The notes under the pieces are model-generated. The model worked only from the letters and a program-made list of their open reading frames with translations. It had not been told where the DNA came from and searched no databases. Both the position numbers and the translations under genes were made by a program. From Pseudomonadota bacterium (GTDB lineage: Bacteria > Pseudomonadota > Gammaproteobacteria > Xanthomonadales > SZUA-38), in assembly GCA_039033415.1 (NCBI GenBank), contig JBCCCR010000042.1, forward strand, positions 1-44,541: DNA of 44,541 nt, in the 5' to 3' direction. Positions within the stretch are counted from its first letter, which is position 1; each line of letters starts with the position of its first letter. This document shows positions 8,536 through 17,418 of the stretch, piece by piece.

Positions 8536-9617
8536 ATCCCTCTATTCGGCTGAAGCTTCAAACGCTGGCCGAACGACACGAAGAGCTGACCCAGCTCATG
8601 TCCGATCCGGCCGTGATCAACGATGGCGACCAGTTCAAAAAACTGTCGCAGGAGTACGCGAAGCTGGAGCCGGTGACCAGCACCCTCGCGGCTTTTGACA
8701 GCGCGGAGAGTGCCGCCAATGACGCCGCGGCGATGCTGGAAGCGGAGACCGATCCGGAGATGCTGGAGATGGCTCGCGACGAGCTCAAAGCCAGCCGTGA
8801 CGCGCTCGAGCAGCTTGAGCTGGACCTCCAGCTGCTCCTGCTGCCGACCGACCCTAACGACGATAGCAATATCTTTCTTGAGGTGCGCGCCGGCACCGGC
8901 GGTGACGAGGCGGCCATCTTTGCCGGCGACCTGTTCCGCATGTACAGCCGCTATGCGGAAAACCGTCGCTGGCAGGTTGAACTGCTCAGCGCCAGCCAAG
9001 GGGAACATGGTGGTTATAAAGAGGTGATCGCGCGGGTTATCGGCCAGGGTGCCTACAGCCGGCTAAAGTTTGAATCAGGTGCGCACCGCGTACAGCGGGT
9101 CCCGGACACCGAATCCCAGGGGCGTATCCACACCTCCGCCTGCACCGTGGCTATCCTGCCCGAGGTGGAATCGGTGGAGTCGGTGGAAATCCGCACCGAA
9201 GATCTCCGCATCGACACCTACCGGTCGTCGGGGGCCGGCGGTCAGCACGTCAACACCACCGATTCGGCCGTCCGGATCACCCACCTGCCTACCGGCACGG
9301 TGGTCGAGTGCCAGGACGAACGGTCACAGCACAAAAACAAGGCGCGCGCCATGTCGCTCCTGGCGGCCCGACTGGTGGAAGCTGAGCGCGAAGCGGTGGC
9401 GAGCGAGCAGTCGGAGAAGCGCCGGCTGCTGGTCGGCAGCGGCGACCGTTCCCAGCGCATACGCACCTACAACTTTCCGCAGAGTCGAGTGACCGATCAC
9501 CGGATCAACCTGACGCTCTATAAGCTCGGGGAGGTGATCGAGGGCGATTTGGATCAGGTGGTCGATCCACTGATCCAGGAGAACCAGGCGGCTCTGCTGG
9601 CCGAACTCAGCCACTGA
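8532..9617 (+). CDS. prfA: Peptide chain release factor 1
   Basis: Recognises UAA and UAG in the ribosomal A site and triggers peptide release. 361 residues. The codon-reading tripeptide is PDT (191-193, the PxT motif of RF1), and the catalytic GGQ is at 236-238 within [10 protein letters not shown]. The start ATG overlaps the hemA stop. prmC, which methylates the GGQ glutamine and usually follows prfA, is not next; the neighbour is a convergent acylphosphatase gene. The gap behind prfA (9618-9654) holds an imperfect GC hairpin without a T-run that may end transcription from both sides. Confidence 0.98.
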   Translation: MNPSIRLKLQTLAERHEELTQLMSDPAVINDGDQFKKLSQEYAKLEPVTSTLAAFDSAESAANDAAAMLEAETDPEMLEMARDELKASRDALEQLELDLQLLLLPTDPNDDSNIFLEVRAGTGGDEAAIFAGDLFRMYSRYAENRRWQVELLSASQGEHGGYKEVIARVIGQGAYSRLKFESGAHRVQRVPDTESQGRIHTSACTVAILPEVESVESVEIRTEDLRIDTYRSSGAGGQHVNTTDSAVRITHLPTGTVVECQDERSQHKNKARAMSLLAARLVEAEREAVASEQSEKRRLLVGSGDRSQRIRTYNFPQSRVTDHRINLTLYKLGEVIEGDLDQVVDPLIQENQAALLAELSH

Positions 9618-9654
9618 CACCGCCGACCGGTTAATCGGTAGCGGCGGCGAAGCC

Positions 9655-9942
9655 TTAGCTGGCGGGCTGCCAGCCGGTAATGAACCCTTCGGACGGCGGA
9701 TTTTCCTCGGGCACCAGCTCCGTGACAACCCGCTCAACCCTCGCCGCGGGCGGCCCCTGCTGCAGCTTTTCGGCGAGCTCGTCCAGCGCGGCTTCGCTGC
9801 CGAAGGCGAGCACCTCAACACGCCCGTCCGCCGTATTCAGCGCGTGCCCGGCGAGCCTGAGCCGGTTAGCCTGCTGCCGGGTCCATTCGCGAAAGAACAC
9901 ACCCTGGACCTTGCCGGCAATCCAAAATCGACGAGACGTCAT
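9655..9942 (-). CDS. Acylphosphatase
   Basis: Hydrolyses the carboxyl-phosphate bond of acylphosphates; physiological substrates in bacteria are uncertain. At 95 residues it is the normal single-domain size. The phosphate-binding loop is GKVQGVFFR with the catalytic Arg18, and the second catalytic residue is Asn36 in ALNTADGRVEV. It overlaps the thioredoxin-like gene upstream by 4 nt. Acylphosphatase, thioredoxin, YihY, WrbA and DUF2069 genes also cluster in Pseudomonas genomes, as I recall. Confidence 0.95.
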   Translation of the reverse strand: MTSRRFWIAGKVQGVFFREWTRQQANRLRLAGHALNTADGRVEVLAFGSEAALDELAEKLQQGPPAARVERVVTELVPEENPPSEGFITGWQPAS

Positions 9943-10436
9943 CCACCGAAATCGGGCTGCGCCGCAATCTCCGTTTCGATCATTTCGCTGGTTACCGGCC
10001 CGACAAAACGCTTGCGCTGGGTGCCGTCCGGGGCAATCAGCAGCGTCGTCGGCAGCACCTTCGGCGTTCCGAACTGGGTGGGCGGGTCAAACACGTCGAC
10101 GAGCGCAACCGGATAGCTGGCGGGGTGTTTTTCCAGAAAGGTCTGCACGTCCTGCACGGTGGTTTCCTCAAAGGTCAGGCCCAGCAGCGTGACGTCCGAG
10201 CGTCGGTCATGGAGGTCCGACAGGTCCGGGATTTCTTTCAGACACGGCTTGCACCACGTCGCCCAGAAGTTGATGACCACCCACTGGTCGGCCAGCGCGG
10301 CCAGATGCACGTCACCACCGCGGACGTCGGTGGTCGAAAAATCCAGAAGGTTATCGTCGGTCTCCGCCTGCACAGAAAGCGCCAGCGTCATAGCGCCGAG
10401 CATCGCGGTCAGACCGCGGGGGATAGCTAAAATCAT
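9939..10436 (-). CDS. Secreted TlpA/ResA-type thioredoxin-like protein
   Basis: A 165-residue periplasmic thiol-disulfide protein. A signal peptide covers about 1-24 (ends SVQA). The redox motif WCKPC is at 61-65 after INFWAT, and a proline in KVLPTTLLI fits the cis-Pro loop. Members of this family reduce specific disulfides in the cell envelope; the substrate here is unknown. It overlaps yihY upstream and the acylphosphatase downstream by 4 nt each, so the three form a tight minus-strand operon. Confidence 0.9.
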   Translation of the reverse strand: MILAIPRGLTAMLGAMTLALSVQAETDDNLLDFSTTDVRGGDVHLAALADQWVVINFWATWCKPCLKEIPDLSDLHDRRSDVTLLGLTFEETTVQDVQTFLEKHPASYPVALVDVFDPPTQFGTPKVLPTTLLIAPDGTQRKRFVGPVTSEMIETEIAAQPDFGG

Positions 10437-11728
10437 GAGTCTCCTATCGATCGTAGTTTTGCCTGGCCGCTATCAGGACCGTGCTGGCGGTAAAGTGATT
10501 TCAGCGATCGTTTCAGCGTTTGGTCCATGGACGGCTGAAGTTCCTGGAGCGCGCCCGTCAGTGCGCGGTTCAAGGCGTCATTTTTACCGCCTTCGGAGTC
10601 CGCAACCGAGGGCCAGACAAAAGCGCCGCTGTGGTAGAGATCGGCCAGTGTGGTCCGCTCCAGATCCCGACACAGCACCCACTCTCCCTCCTCATCGCGG
10701 CGGATCATGCGCGCCAGCCGCAGATTCTCCAGCAGCGACTGCACCTGGTGATCATCAGCGCCCGGCTCCAGCTTCAGCAGCGACTCGGTGGTCTGGCCGA
10801 TACCTGCCGCCTGCGAGCTGGAAAGGTGCCCAAGAAGCCGATAGGCCAGCACAAACTCACGCGCCTGAGGATACGCATCACCGCGCTCCCGGAAGCGAAA
10901 GCTTCCCAGCGAGGCGGTAAAGGAGGCGCCCAGCAGAATGACAGACCAGAGCAGATAGATCCATAAAATAAAAATGGGTACCGCCGCGATCGCATCGTAG
11001 ATTTTTTCGTAGCTGTTGAAGCTGCGAATATAAAACCCAAATCCCCACTTGACCGTCTCGAACAACAGCGCCGTGACCACCGCGCCGATGGCCGCATTAC
11101 GCCAGTGAACCGTGCGGTTGGGAACGATCATAAACAGCAGGAAAAAGGCCAGCGCCAGCGCGATAAACGGGCCACTGGCTCGGGCCAGCGCCAGCAGTGG
11201 GCCGGCCGCAGGCGCCTGGCTGAGAAACTCCAACGAGAAAAAGTAGGAGCTCAATGCCAGCGAGCCGAGGACCAGAATGGGACCGATCGTCAGCGTCGTC
11301 CAGAAGATCAGAAAACGGTTTATCAGAGGCCTCGGTGTATTGACTCCCCAAATCTGATTGAAGGTTTTTTCCACCGTCGCCATGAGCATCAGCGACGTCA
11401 GCAGCAAAAACGCCGCCATGGTGGCCGACAGCTTGGTCGCCTGGCTGGCCAGGCCAAACAGCGTGTTTTGAATCGTGTCCTGCTTCTCCGGCACCAGGTA
11501 ATCCGCGATCAGCGCCTGGAAGCGCGCCGTGAGGTCTTCGGCCACCGGCAGCGCCGCCAGCACCATTGTGATGACCGTGATCAGTGGGACCAGCGCCAGC
11601 AGCGTGTTGAAGGTGAGCATGCCGGCGAAGGTGAAGCAGTTGTCCCGCTGAAACTGGCGCAGCACATAGCGCAGCAGGGCCCAGTTGCGCTCCCGATCCA
11701 GCAGTTTACGAGGGACCTTCACATTCAT
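10433..11728 (-). CDS. YihY/BrkB family inner-membrane protein
   Basis: A 431-residue multi-pass membrane protein of the family once mislabelled ribonuclease BN; true function unsettled. The N-terminal half contains the family hallmarks FTFAGMLTFNTLLALVPL, TFNQIWGV and about six membrane segments ending at ILWIYLLWSVILLGASF. The C-terminal 150 residues form a soluble cytoplasmic extension with winged-helix-like character (LRLARMIRRDEEGEWVLCRD). It is the first gene of the yihY-thioredoxin-acylphosphatase operon and is divergent from wrbA. Confidence 0.9.
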   Translation of the reverse strand: MNVKVPRKLLDRERNWALLRYVLRQFQRDNCFTFAGMLTFNTLLALVPLITVITMVLAALPVAEDLTARFQALIADYLVPEKQDTIQNTLFGLASQATKLSATMAAFLLLTSLMLMATVEKTFNQIWGVNTPRPLINRFLIFWTTLTIGPILVLGSLALSSYFFSLEFLSQAPAAGPLLALARASGPFIALALAFFLLFMIVPNRTVHWRNAAIGAVVTALLFETVKWGFGFYIRSFNSYEKIYDAIAAVPIFILWIYLLWSVILLGASFTASLGSFRFRERGDAYPQAREFVLAYRLLGHLSSSQAAGIGQTTESLLKLEPGADDHQVQSLLENLRLARMIRRDEEGEWVLCRDLERTTLADLYHSGAFVWPSVADSEGGKNDALNRALTGALQELQPSMDQTLKRSLKSLYRQHGPDSGQAKLRSIGDS

Positions 11729-11765
11729 GCCATCAGCGTCGGTGGTAGTATCCGGCGGCTTTTGA

Positions 11766-12412
<647 letters not shown>

Positions 12413-12413
<1 letters not shown>

Positions 12414-12751
12414 TGGTAAAAGGGGTCTTTATTGCGCTGTTTGTGTCGCTGATCGGCGTTGAGGGCTGGTGGCTGACCTGGCTGACCTACGGTCGGATCG
12501 GAGCAGCTCTTTTTCTGCTTATTCCACTGCTGGTCTGCCTGCCCTGGGTGGTTTCGGGCGGGCACCGCGCGCGGCTCATCGCCAGCCTGGTCTCGCTGCC
12601 TTACCTGGTGCACGGCATTACGGAGTCGGTCTCGGCAGAACCGCCGCGCACGGCTGCCTTTGCTGTGACTGGACTGTGTCTGGCGCTGTATGGCGCGCTA
12701 ATTCTGGCCCGTCGCCCCCAGGGTGTACCGCAGGCTCGCGAGCCGCGCTAG
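12413..12751 (+). CDS. DUF2069 small inner-membrane protein
   Basis: 112 residues with three or four hydrophobic segments (about 4-20, 28-48, 55-75, 85-103), typical of DUF2069, a family of unknown function frequently found beside wrbA. The ATG at 12413 shares a base with the wrbA stop. Its last 54 bases overlap, on the opposite strand, the 3' end of the large gene 12698-15643. The cytoplasmic tail RRPQGVPQAREPR is therefore encoded in double-coding DNA. Confidence 0.85.
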
Positions 12752-15643
12752 CGCGTTGGTGATCAGCGGCTCAGCCTGGCTGATCTGCAGGCCGGCCGTC
12801 CGCATGCTGGGCGCGTCGGGGCTGTCCGACAGCATGACCGGCTGCTTGAGGCTGGGGGCACGGGATCGCGTCGAGCCGAACAGAAAACGGGCGTCTTCGA
12901 GGTAGCCCAGCGCCAGCGGGGCAATCTGATTGACCGGGACCTGCTGGCGAGCCAAGCCCCGGGCCCGGTCTCGATCGAACAATCCGACCGGACCAAACAG
13001 CGCCGCTCGGGTCGCGGATTCAGCCACGCTCTGCACCGGCGCAAGCAGTCGCGCCAACGTCACCAGCAGCTGGCGTTCCCGCTCCAGGGCCGCGGTCGCT
13101 TCACTGAGCTCGCTGTCAGCCTCCGCGTTCAGGAGCGCCTGATAGACCGCCTCATTCCACTTTTCATAAAGATCAGCCAGGCGGCCATCGGCACCCTCGA
13201 GCAACCACTGCGCGTCCTGGGCAGCGAGCACCTCCACGCCCTCGCCGGTGACAAATCGGTCCCGCCATTCGTCTCCGCCATCCCAATGTCGATCGAAGAT
13301 CTGGCTCGGATCTGCCCGGCCAGCGGTGAGAAACGTCAGCCGCGACGGCACCAGGCGCAGACCGCGGGACGGCAGCTCGGAGACCACCTGAGTCCCCACC
13401 AGTTCGATCGGACACGGGTTGTCCAGCACCTGGGCGCTGTTGGCGCCAAACAGATATTCGTATTCGTCCTGACTCGTCAGCCGCATGCTGCGTATCGGCA
13501 GCTCGCTGCCGCTGAAGGAGACGTGCAGGTCGAAGCTGAGACGGCCAAAGTAGCGCGCCATCGCGGCGTTGCCGACACGCGTGGGTTCACCTCGTCGATC
13601 GATCCAGCGTACGTTGCCGTAGCAGGCTGACAGACGCCCGAGCCGGATCTGATCGGCGACGAGATAGGTCTGGGGCAGCAGCCCCAGCAGCGCCCGCGAC
13701 GGCAACAGGTCGCGGCTCATGCCGCATTGGAGCTGCTCCTCGCAAGGCGAGACCCGAAGATCCTGGGGTCGGTAGTTGGTGGTCTGGCCGGCGTCTCCGT
13801 CGAGCCGAACGTCCGCTTCCGGTTCCAGCTGCCGGGCGCGGAAATCAGCGGTTGCGTTGCCGATCTGAGCCACTACCTCGTCCATGGCCGCGGCGTAGCT
13901 CTCCATCGACAGCCGCAGCGCGGAGCGTCCCGGGGTCTCACCGAATCGCCGGCACTGATCCAGGCGCCGGAGCGTTTCGAGGACGGCGGCCCCGCGAGTG
14001 ATCAGTCGATCGATCTCCTCCAGCGGCCTCAAGGCCTGAAAATAGGCGGGCCAGCTTTCGGCAAACCACGCGTAGGCCGCCACCGCTAACGACCACTCCA
14101 GCGGGTTGACCAACGTTTCGTCAAAAGGCCCGCACTGCGCGTCGAAGCGATTGTTCAGGTAACCGACCCAGTAGTTGATCCGCTGCCACTGACTGAGCGC
14201 CAGCTCGCGCGTCACGGTGCCTGGCTCGAAGGGCCCGGACGAATCGCCGGCCAGCTCAGGCCGCTGCGCCAGCTCTATGCCCCAGCGGCCCAGGCTGTCG
14301 AGGCAGCCCGCAAATTGTTCCCGAGTGATCGGCTCGATCGGGTACTGGCCGCTTTGCTGTCCGAGATCGAGACAGATCGACAGCTCTTCGTTGAGTGCGC
14401 CTCGCACCGGCTGCGCCAGATAGCCATCGAGGTCTGCGGTATGTCGCTGCGCGGCGGCCCGAAGCGACGCCAGCTGAATCAGTGCCGCACGGCGCTCGGG
14501 CGGATCTCGCTGCAGCGCATCACCCAGCAGCTGACGAAGCCGCAGGTAGCTGTCGCCGAGCGCGGGGTCAACCCGGCCCATCTGCGCCAGCACCAGCGGA
14601 TCCACTTCTCGCAGCACCTCGAGCGTCTCGGTCAGCAGCTGATCGGCAATCGTCGAAGGCTCAACCAACCCGATTTCGACAATGCCTGCCATCACCTGGA
14701 CAAGTTCGGCGAAGCTCCCCTGCTCGACCTTGGCCAGGGCCCTCGCCAGCGACAGCAGCGCAAAGTCCATCAGCGCTGGCTGGGCCGAGCGACGATAGAG
14801 CTGGTAGGGCGCCAGCAGCAGATCCGGGGCGGAAACGCGCTCGACCAGCAGCTGCTCCGAGTTCAGCAGCGCCGCCTGACGACGCAGCAGCGTCAGCGAG
14901 GCGTCCTCCACCGGCGCTTCCAGCGACGCCAGTTCGCCGGCCGCCAGATCTTCGAGGTCCAGCCATTGCGCCAGCGGTGCGTCCAGCGGCAGAGCCAGCC
15001 GGTCGGCAAACACTGGCGCAACCAGCGGTAGCCAATCGGGGTTCTCGGCCAAGACGGCCAGCAAGGCTTGCCAGATCCCCGGCGCGTGATCGCGGGCCCA
15101 GCCCAGAAGCTGCGGATATTGATGAGCCACCCACTCCGGCGACAGGTCCGAGGTGGCGAGCCGGGTCAGCGCGGCAGCGGCCGCCGACTGCTGCAGCGGA
15201 TGCCAGGCGGCCGAATCGCGTTGCGCCAGCCGATTCAGCAGCAGCGGCTCCAGCGTGCCGGCCTCAATCGGCGCAAACCACGCCGGAAGATCAGTCAGTG
15301 GCGAAGCATCGAGCTGCTGCAGGTTGGTTTCCCAGCGCTGAGCCTGCTCAAGTATCACTTCGCCGGCGGCAAATTCCCGTTCGACCAGGGCCGTCGTAAG
15401 CCGCCAGGCCAGGAGGTGTTGGCGCGCCGCGCGCCGCGTCCCCAGCTCCCGATCCAGCCGATAGGCGATCTGAGCTGCCAGCAGCGGCGTTTCCCGGAGA
15501 TTGACCGCAGCCGAACTCAGGCCGGCCGACAGCAGTAAGAGCGCGCCAAGGCAGAGCGCTTGCCACCAGCCGACATGCCGCGCTGCTGATTTAGGACGCT
15601 GGCTTGCCCGGTCGAGTATGGAGTCGATCCTCATCGGCGGCAT
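12698..15643 (-). CDS. Uncharacterised 981-residue membrane-anchored or secreted protein
   Basis: I do not recognise the family. The N-terminus is a cytoplasmic stretch (1-24, basic) followed by one hydrophobic segment (about 26-46, ALCLGALLLLSAGLSSAA) that is either a signal anchor or a cleaved signal. From 48 to about 560 the protein is alpha-helical, rich in Leu, Ala and Gln, with a solenoid-like look but no clear TPR consensus. From about 640 to 830 it has more beta character and eight cysteines in the whole protein, including CEEQLQCG, suggesting disulfides outside the cytoplasm. A helical end follows (about 850-981, with a coiled-coil-like ATAALERERQLLVTLARLLA). The reading frame is intact across almost 3 kb, which argues for a real gene. 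It stands alone between DUF2069 and asparaginase. Confidence 0.8.
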   Translation of the reverse strand: MPPMRIDSILDRASQRPKSAARHVGWWQALCLGALLLLSAGLSSAAVNLRETPLLAAQIAYRLDRELGTRRAARQHLLAWRLTTALVEREFAAGEVILEQAQRWETNLQQLDASPLTDLPAWFAPIEAGTLEPLLLNRLAQRDSAAWHPLQQSAAAAALTRLATSDLSPEWVAHQYPQLLGWARDHAPGIWQALLAVLAENPDWLPLVAPVFADRLALPLDAPLAQWLDLEDLAAGELASLEAPVEDASLTLLRRQAALLNSEQLLVERVSAPDLLLAPYQLYRRSAQPALMDFALLSLARALAKVEQGSFAELVQVMAGIVEIGLVEPSTIADQLLTETLEVLREVDPLVLAQMGRVDPALGDSYLRLRQLLGDALQRDPPERRAALIQLASLRAAAQRHTADLDGYLAQPVRGALNEELSICLDLGQQSGQYPIEPITREQFAGCLDSLGRWGIELAQRPELAGDSSGPFEPGTVTRELALSQWQRINYWVGYLNNRFDAQCGPFDETLVNPLEWSLAVAAYAWFAESWPAYFQALRPLEEIDRLITRGAAVLETLRRLDQCRRFGETPGRSALRLSMESYAAAMDEVVAQIGNATADFRARQLEPEADVRLDGDAGQTTNYRPQDLRVSPCEEQLQCGMSRDLLPSRALLGLLPQTYLVADQIRLGRLSACYGNVRWIDRRGEPTRVGNAAMARYFGRLSFDLHVSFSGSELPIRSMRLTSQDEYEYLFGANSAQVLDNPCPIELVGTQVVSELPSRGLRLVPSRLTFLTAGRADPSQIFDRHWDGGDEWRDRFVTGEGVEVLAAQDAQWLLEGADGRLADLYEKWNEAVYQALLNAEADSELSEATAALERERQLLVTLARLLAPVQSVAESATRAALFGPVGLFDRDRARGLARQQVPVNQIAPLALGYLEDARFLFGSTRSRAPSLKQPVMLSDSPDAPSMRTAGLQISQAEPLITNALARLASLRYTLGATGQN

Positions 15644-15744
15644 TCTAACGTGAGCGCGACCGGGTAGAAACGCGGTTCTGGACCCGATGGATCGAAGACG
15701 GGCACAACTCGCAGTAAGCTGGAGCCAGCAGTTATGATGCGCGA

Positions 15745-16239
15745 ATGAAGATCACTTTTATCACCACCGGCGGAACCATCGACAAGATCTATTTCGACGC
15801 CAAGAGTGATTATCAGATCGGCGACCCGCAGATCGTGGAGATCCTGCAGGCCTTTAATGTGGCGATTGAAATGGACCTGGTCGCGCTGATGCGAAAAGAC
15901 TCACTCGAGCTTACCGACAGCGACCGACAGCAGATTGTCGAGACGGTCAAGCAGCACGCCAACCATCGCTTTGTGATCACACACGGCACGGACACGATGG
16001 TTCAGACCGCCCTCGCTCTGGCCGATCTGGGAGACCGCAATACCGTGGTGCTGACCGGCGCTCTCAATCCAGCGCGATTCCTGGGCAGCGACGCCGTCTT
16101 TAACGTCGGCTGTGCCGTAGCGGCGTGCCAGACTCTGGACCACGGTATCTTTATCGCGATGAACGGCAGAATCTGGGATCCGGACCACGTGCGAAAAAAC
16201 CGCGGTGCCAACCGCTTCGAGGCGCTCCCCGATGAGTGA
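15745..16239 (+). CDS. Single-domain asparaginase-like protein
   Basis: 164 residues, matching only the N-terminal catalytic domain of type I/II L-asparaginases; stand-alone versions of this size are known in gammaproteobacteria. The nucleophile loop TTGGTIDK (7-14) and the second triad motif THGTDT (79-84) are intact. The position normally held by the catalytic lysine just before VVLTGA is Asn (sequence RNTVVLTGALNPARF), with Arg next to it. Activity on asparagine is therefore uncertain. No ribosome site precedes the ATG at 15745; TATGAT at 15733-15738 would place a transcript start almost on the ATG, so a leaderless mRNA is possible. It overlaps the PilZ gene by 8 nt. Confidence 0.85.
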   Translation: MKITFITTGGTIDKIYFDAKSDYQIGDPQIVEILQAFNVAIEMDLVALMRKDSLELTDSDRQQIVETVKQHANHRFVITHGTDTMVQTALALADLGDRNTVVLTGALNPARFLGSDAVFNVGCAVAACQTLDHGIFIAMNGRIWDPDHVRKNRGANRFEALPDE

Positions 16240-16588
16240 CAGCCAGCAGCAGCCCGGCGACGCGTCGGCCGCAGCGCCCGAGGGAGACCTACGCAACTCA
16301 CCTCGCCTCAAGATGTACGCGGGCGTTTTCATTACGTTGGGCGATCGGGCTTTCCTGACCGAGCTGAGCAACGTTTCAGCCGGCGGCGTCATGGTGCGCC
16401 GGCCCGACGGCTGGCCAGAGCAAACCGACGAGACCTATCGACTGTATTTTGTGCTGGACCGGGACCGGATCCTGGCCGCGCGCGGCACCGTCATACACGC
16501 GCAGAATGACGAGCTCGGCTTCGAGTTTTTGCCCGGCTATGCGCTGCAGTCTGAACAGCTGCTGGCCGAGTCCCGCAACTGGCGCTGA
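16232..16588 (+). CDS. PilZ-domain protein (candidate c-di-GMP binder)
   Basis: 118 residues. A disordered N-terminus (1-20) is followed by RNSPR (21-25), matching the RxxxR motif, and NVSAGG (47-52), matching the [D/N]xSxxG motif, which together form the c-di-GMP site of PilZ domains. The rest is a short beta barrel ending FEFLPGY. I chose the ATG at 16232, inside the end of the asparaginase gene, over an upstream in-frame ATG. The translational link with asparaginase is conspicuous, but a shared function is not evident. PilZ proteins often act on motility or pili, and pilU lies in the same window. Confidence 0.82.
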   Translation: MSDSQQQPGDASAAAPEGDLRNSPRLKMYAGVFITLGDRAFLTELSNVSAGGVMVRRPDGWPEQTDETYRLYFVLDRDRILAARGTVIHAQNDELGFEFLPGYALQSEQLLAESRNWR

Positions 16589-16671
16589 TTGTCGGCGGTG
16601 ACCGGTGGCGCAGGCTTCGCTAGCCAGTTAAGATTGCCGGCTCGCTAACAAATTCGAAGCATTACCCCATC

Positions 16672-17418
16672 ATGAAAATTCTGGTTGGCCTGAAGCGGGT
16701 CATCGACTACAACGTGCGCGTCCAGGTCAAGCCGGACGGCACCGGCGTCGTCACCGACGGCGTCAAGATGAGCATCAACCCCTTTGATGAAATTGCACTC
16801 GAGGAAGCCCTGCGCCTCCGAGAGGCAGGCGTCGCTGAGGAGGTGATTGTCGTGTCCATTGGCCCCGGGGCCGCGCAGCAGCAGCTGCGAACGGGTCTGG
16901 CCATGGGCGCCGACCGCGCGATTTTAGTTAAGGCCGACGAAGAGGTTCAGCCGCTCACCGCAGCGCGCGTCCTGCAGGCGCTGGTCGAGAAGGAGCAGCC
17001 GGGACTGGTCATGCTGGGCAAGCAGGCGATCGATGATGATTGTTCCCAGACCGGTCAGATGCTGGCCGCCCTATGGGATCGACCGCAGGCCACGTTCGCC
17101 TCTGAGGTGGTGGTCGCGGATGGGGTCGCTACCGTAACCCGGGAGGTCGACGCGGGCCTGGAGACCATCGAAGTGGATCTGCCTGCCCTGATCACCGTCG
17201 ATCTGCGGCTCAACGAACCCCGCTTCGTGAAGCTTCCCGACATCATGAAAGCCAAGAAGAAGCCGCTGGACGAGATGCCGCTCGCCGACCTGGGCGTTGC
17301 CAGCGGGAATTTTGTGAACACCAGCACCTTCGCGCCGCCGGCGCAGCGCGAGCGCGGCATCATGGTGGAAGACGTGGACGGGCTGATGTCAGCCCTGAAA
17401 GACAAAGGGTTGGTGTAA
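16672..17418 (+). CDS. etfB: Electron transfer flavoprotein beta subunit
   Basis: With EtfA it forms the soluble FAD/AMP heterodimer that accepts electrons from acyl-CoA and related dehydrogenases. 248 residues. The family signatures MKILVGLKRVIDYNVRVQVK, NPFDEIALEEALRL and LGKQAIDDD are present, as is the recognition-loop region RFVKLPDIMKAKKKPLD. It overlaps etfA by one base (TAATG). The redox partner ETF-QO is encoded 8 kb away at 25814-27457. Confidence 0.97.
   Translation: MKILVGLKRVIDYNVRVQVKPDGTGVVTDGVKMSINPFDEIALEEALRLREAGVAEEVIVVSIGPGAAQQQLRTGLAMGADRAILVKADEEVQPLTAARVLQALVEKEQPGLVMLGKQAIDDDCSQTGQMLAALWDRPQATFASEVVVADGVATVTREVDAGLETIEVDLPALITVDLRLNEPRFVKLPDIMKAKKKPLDEMPLADLGVASGNFVNTSTFAPPAQRERGIMVEDVDGLMSALKDKGLV

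Noticed and set aside
14395-15399. 334-codon open frame on the plus strand inside the 981-residue gene
   Set aside because: Proline/alanine/arginine-rich translation without motifs, typical of an antisense shadow in high-GC DNA; the minus-strand frame is longer and has a signal segment.
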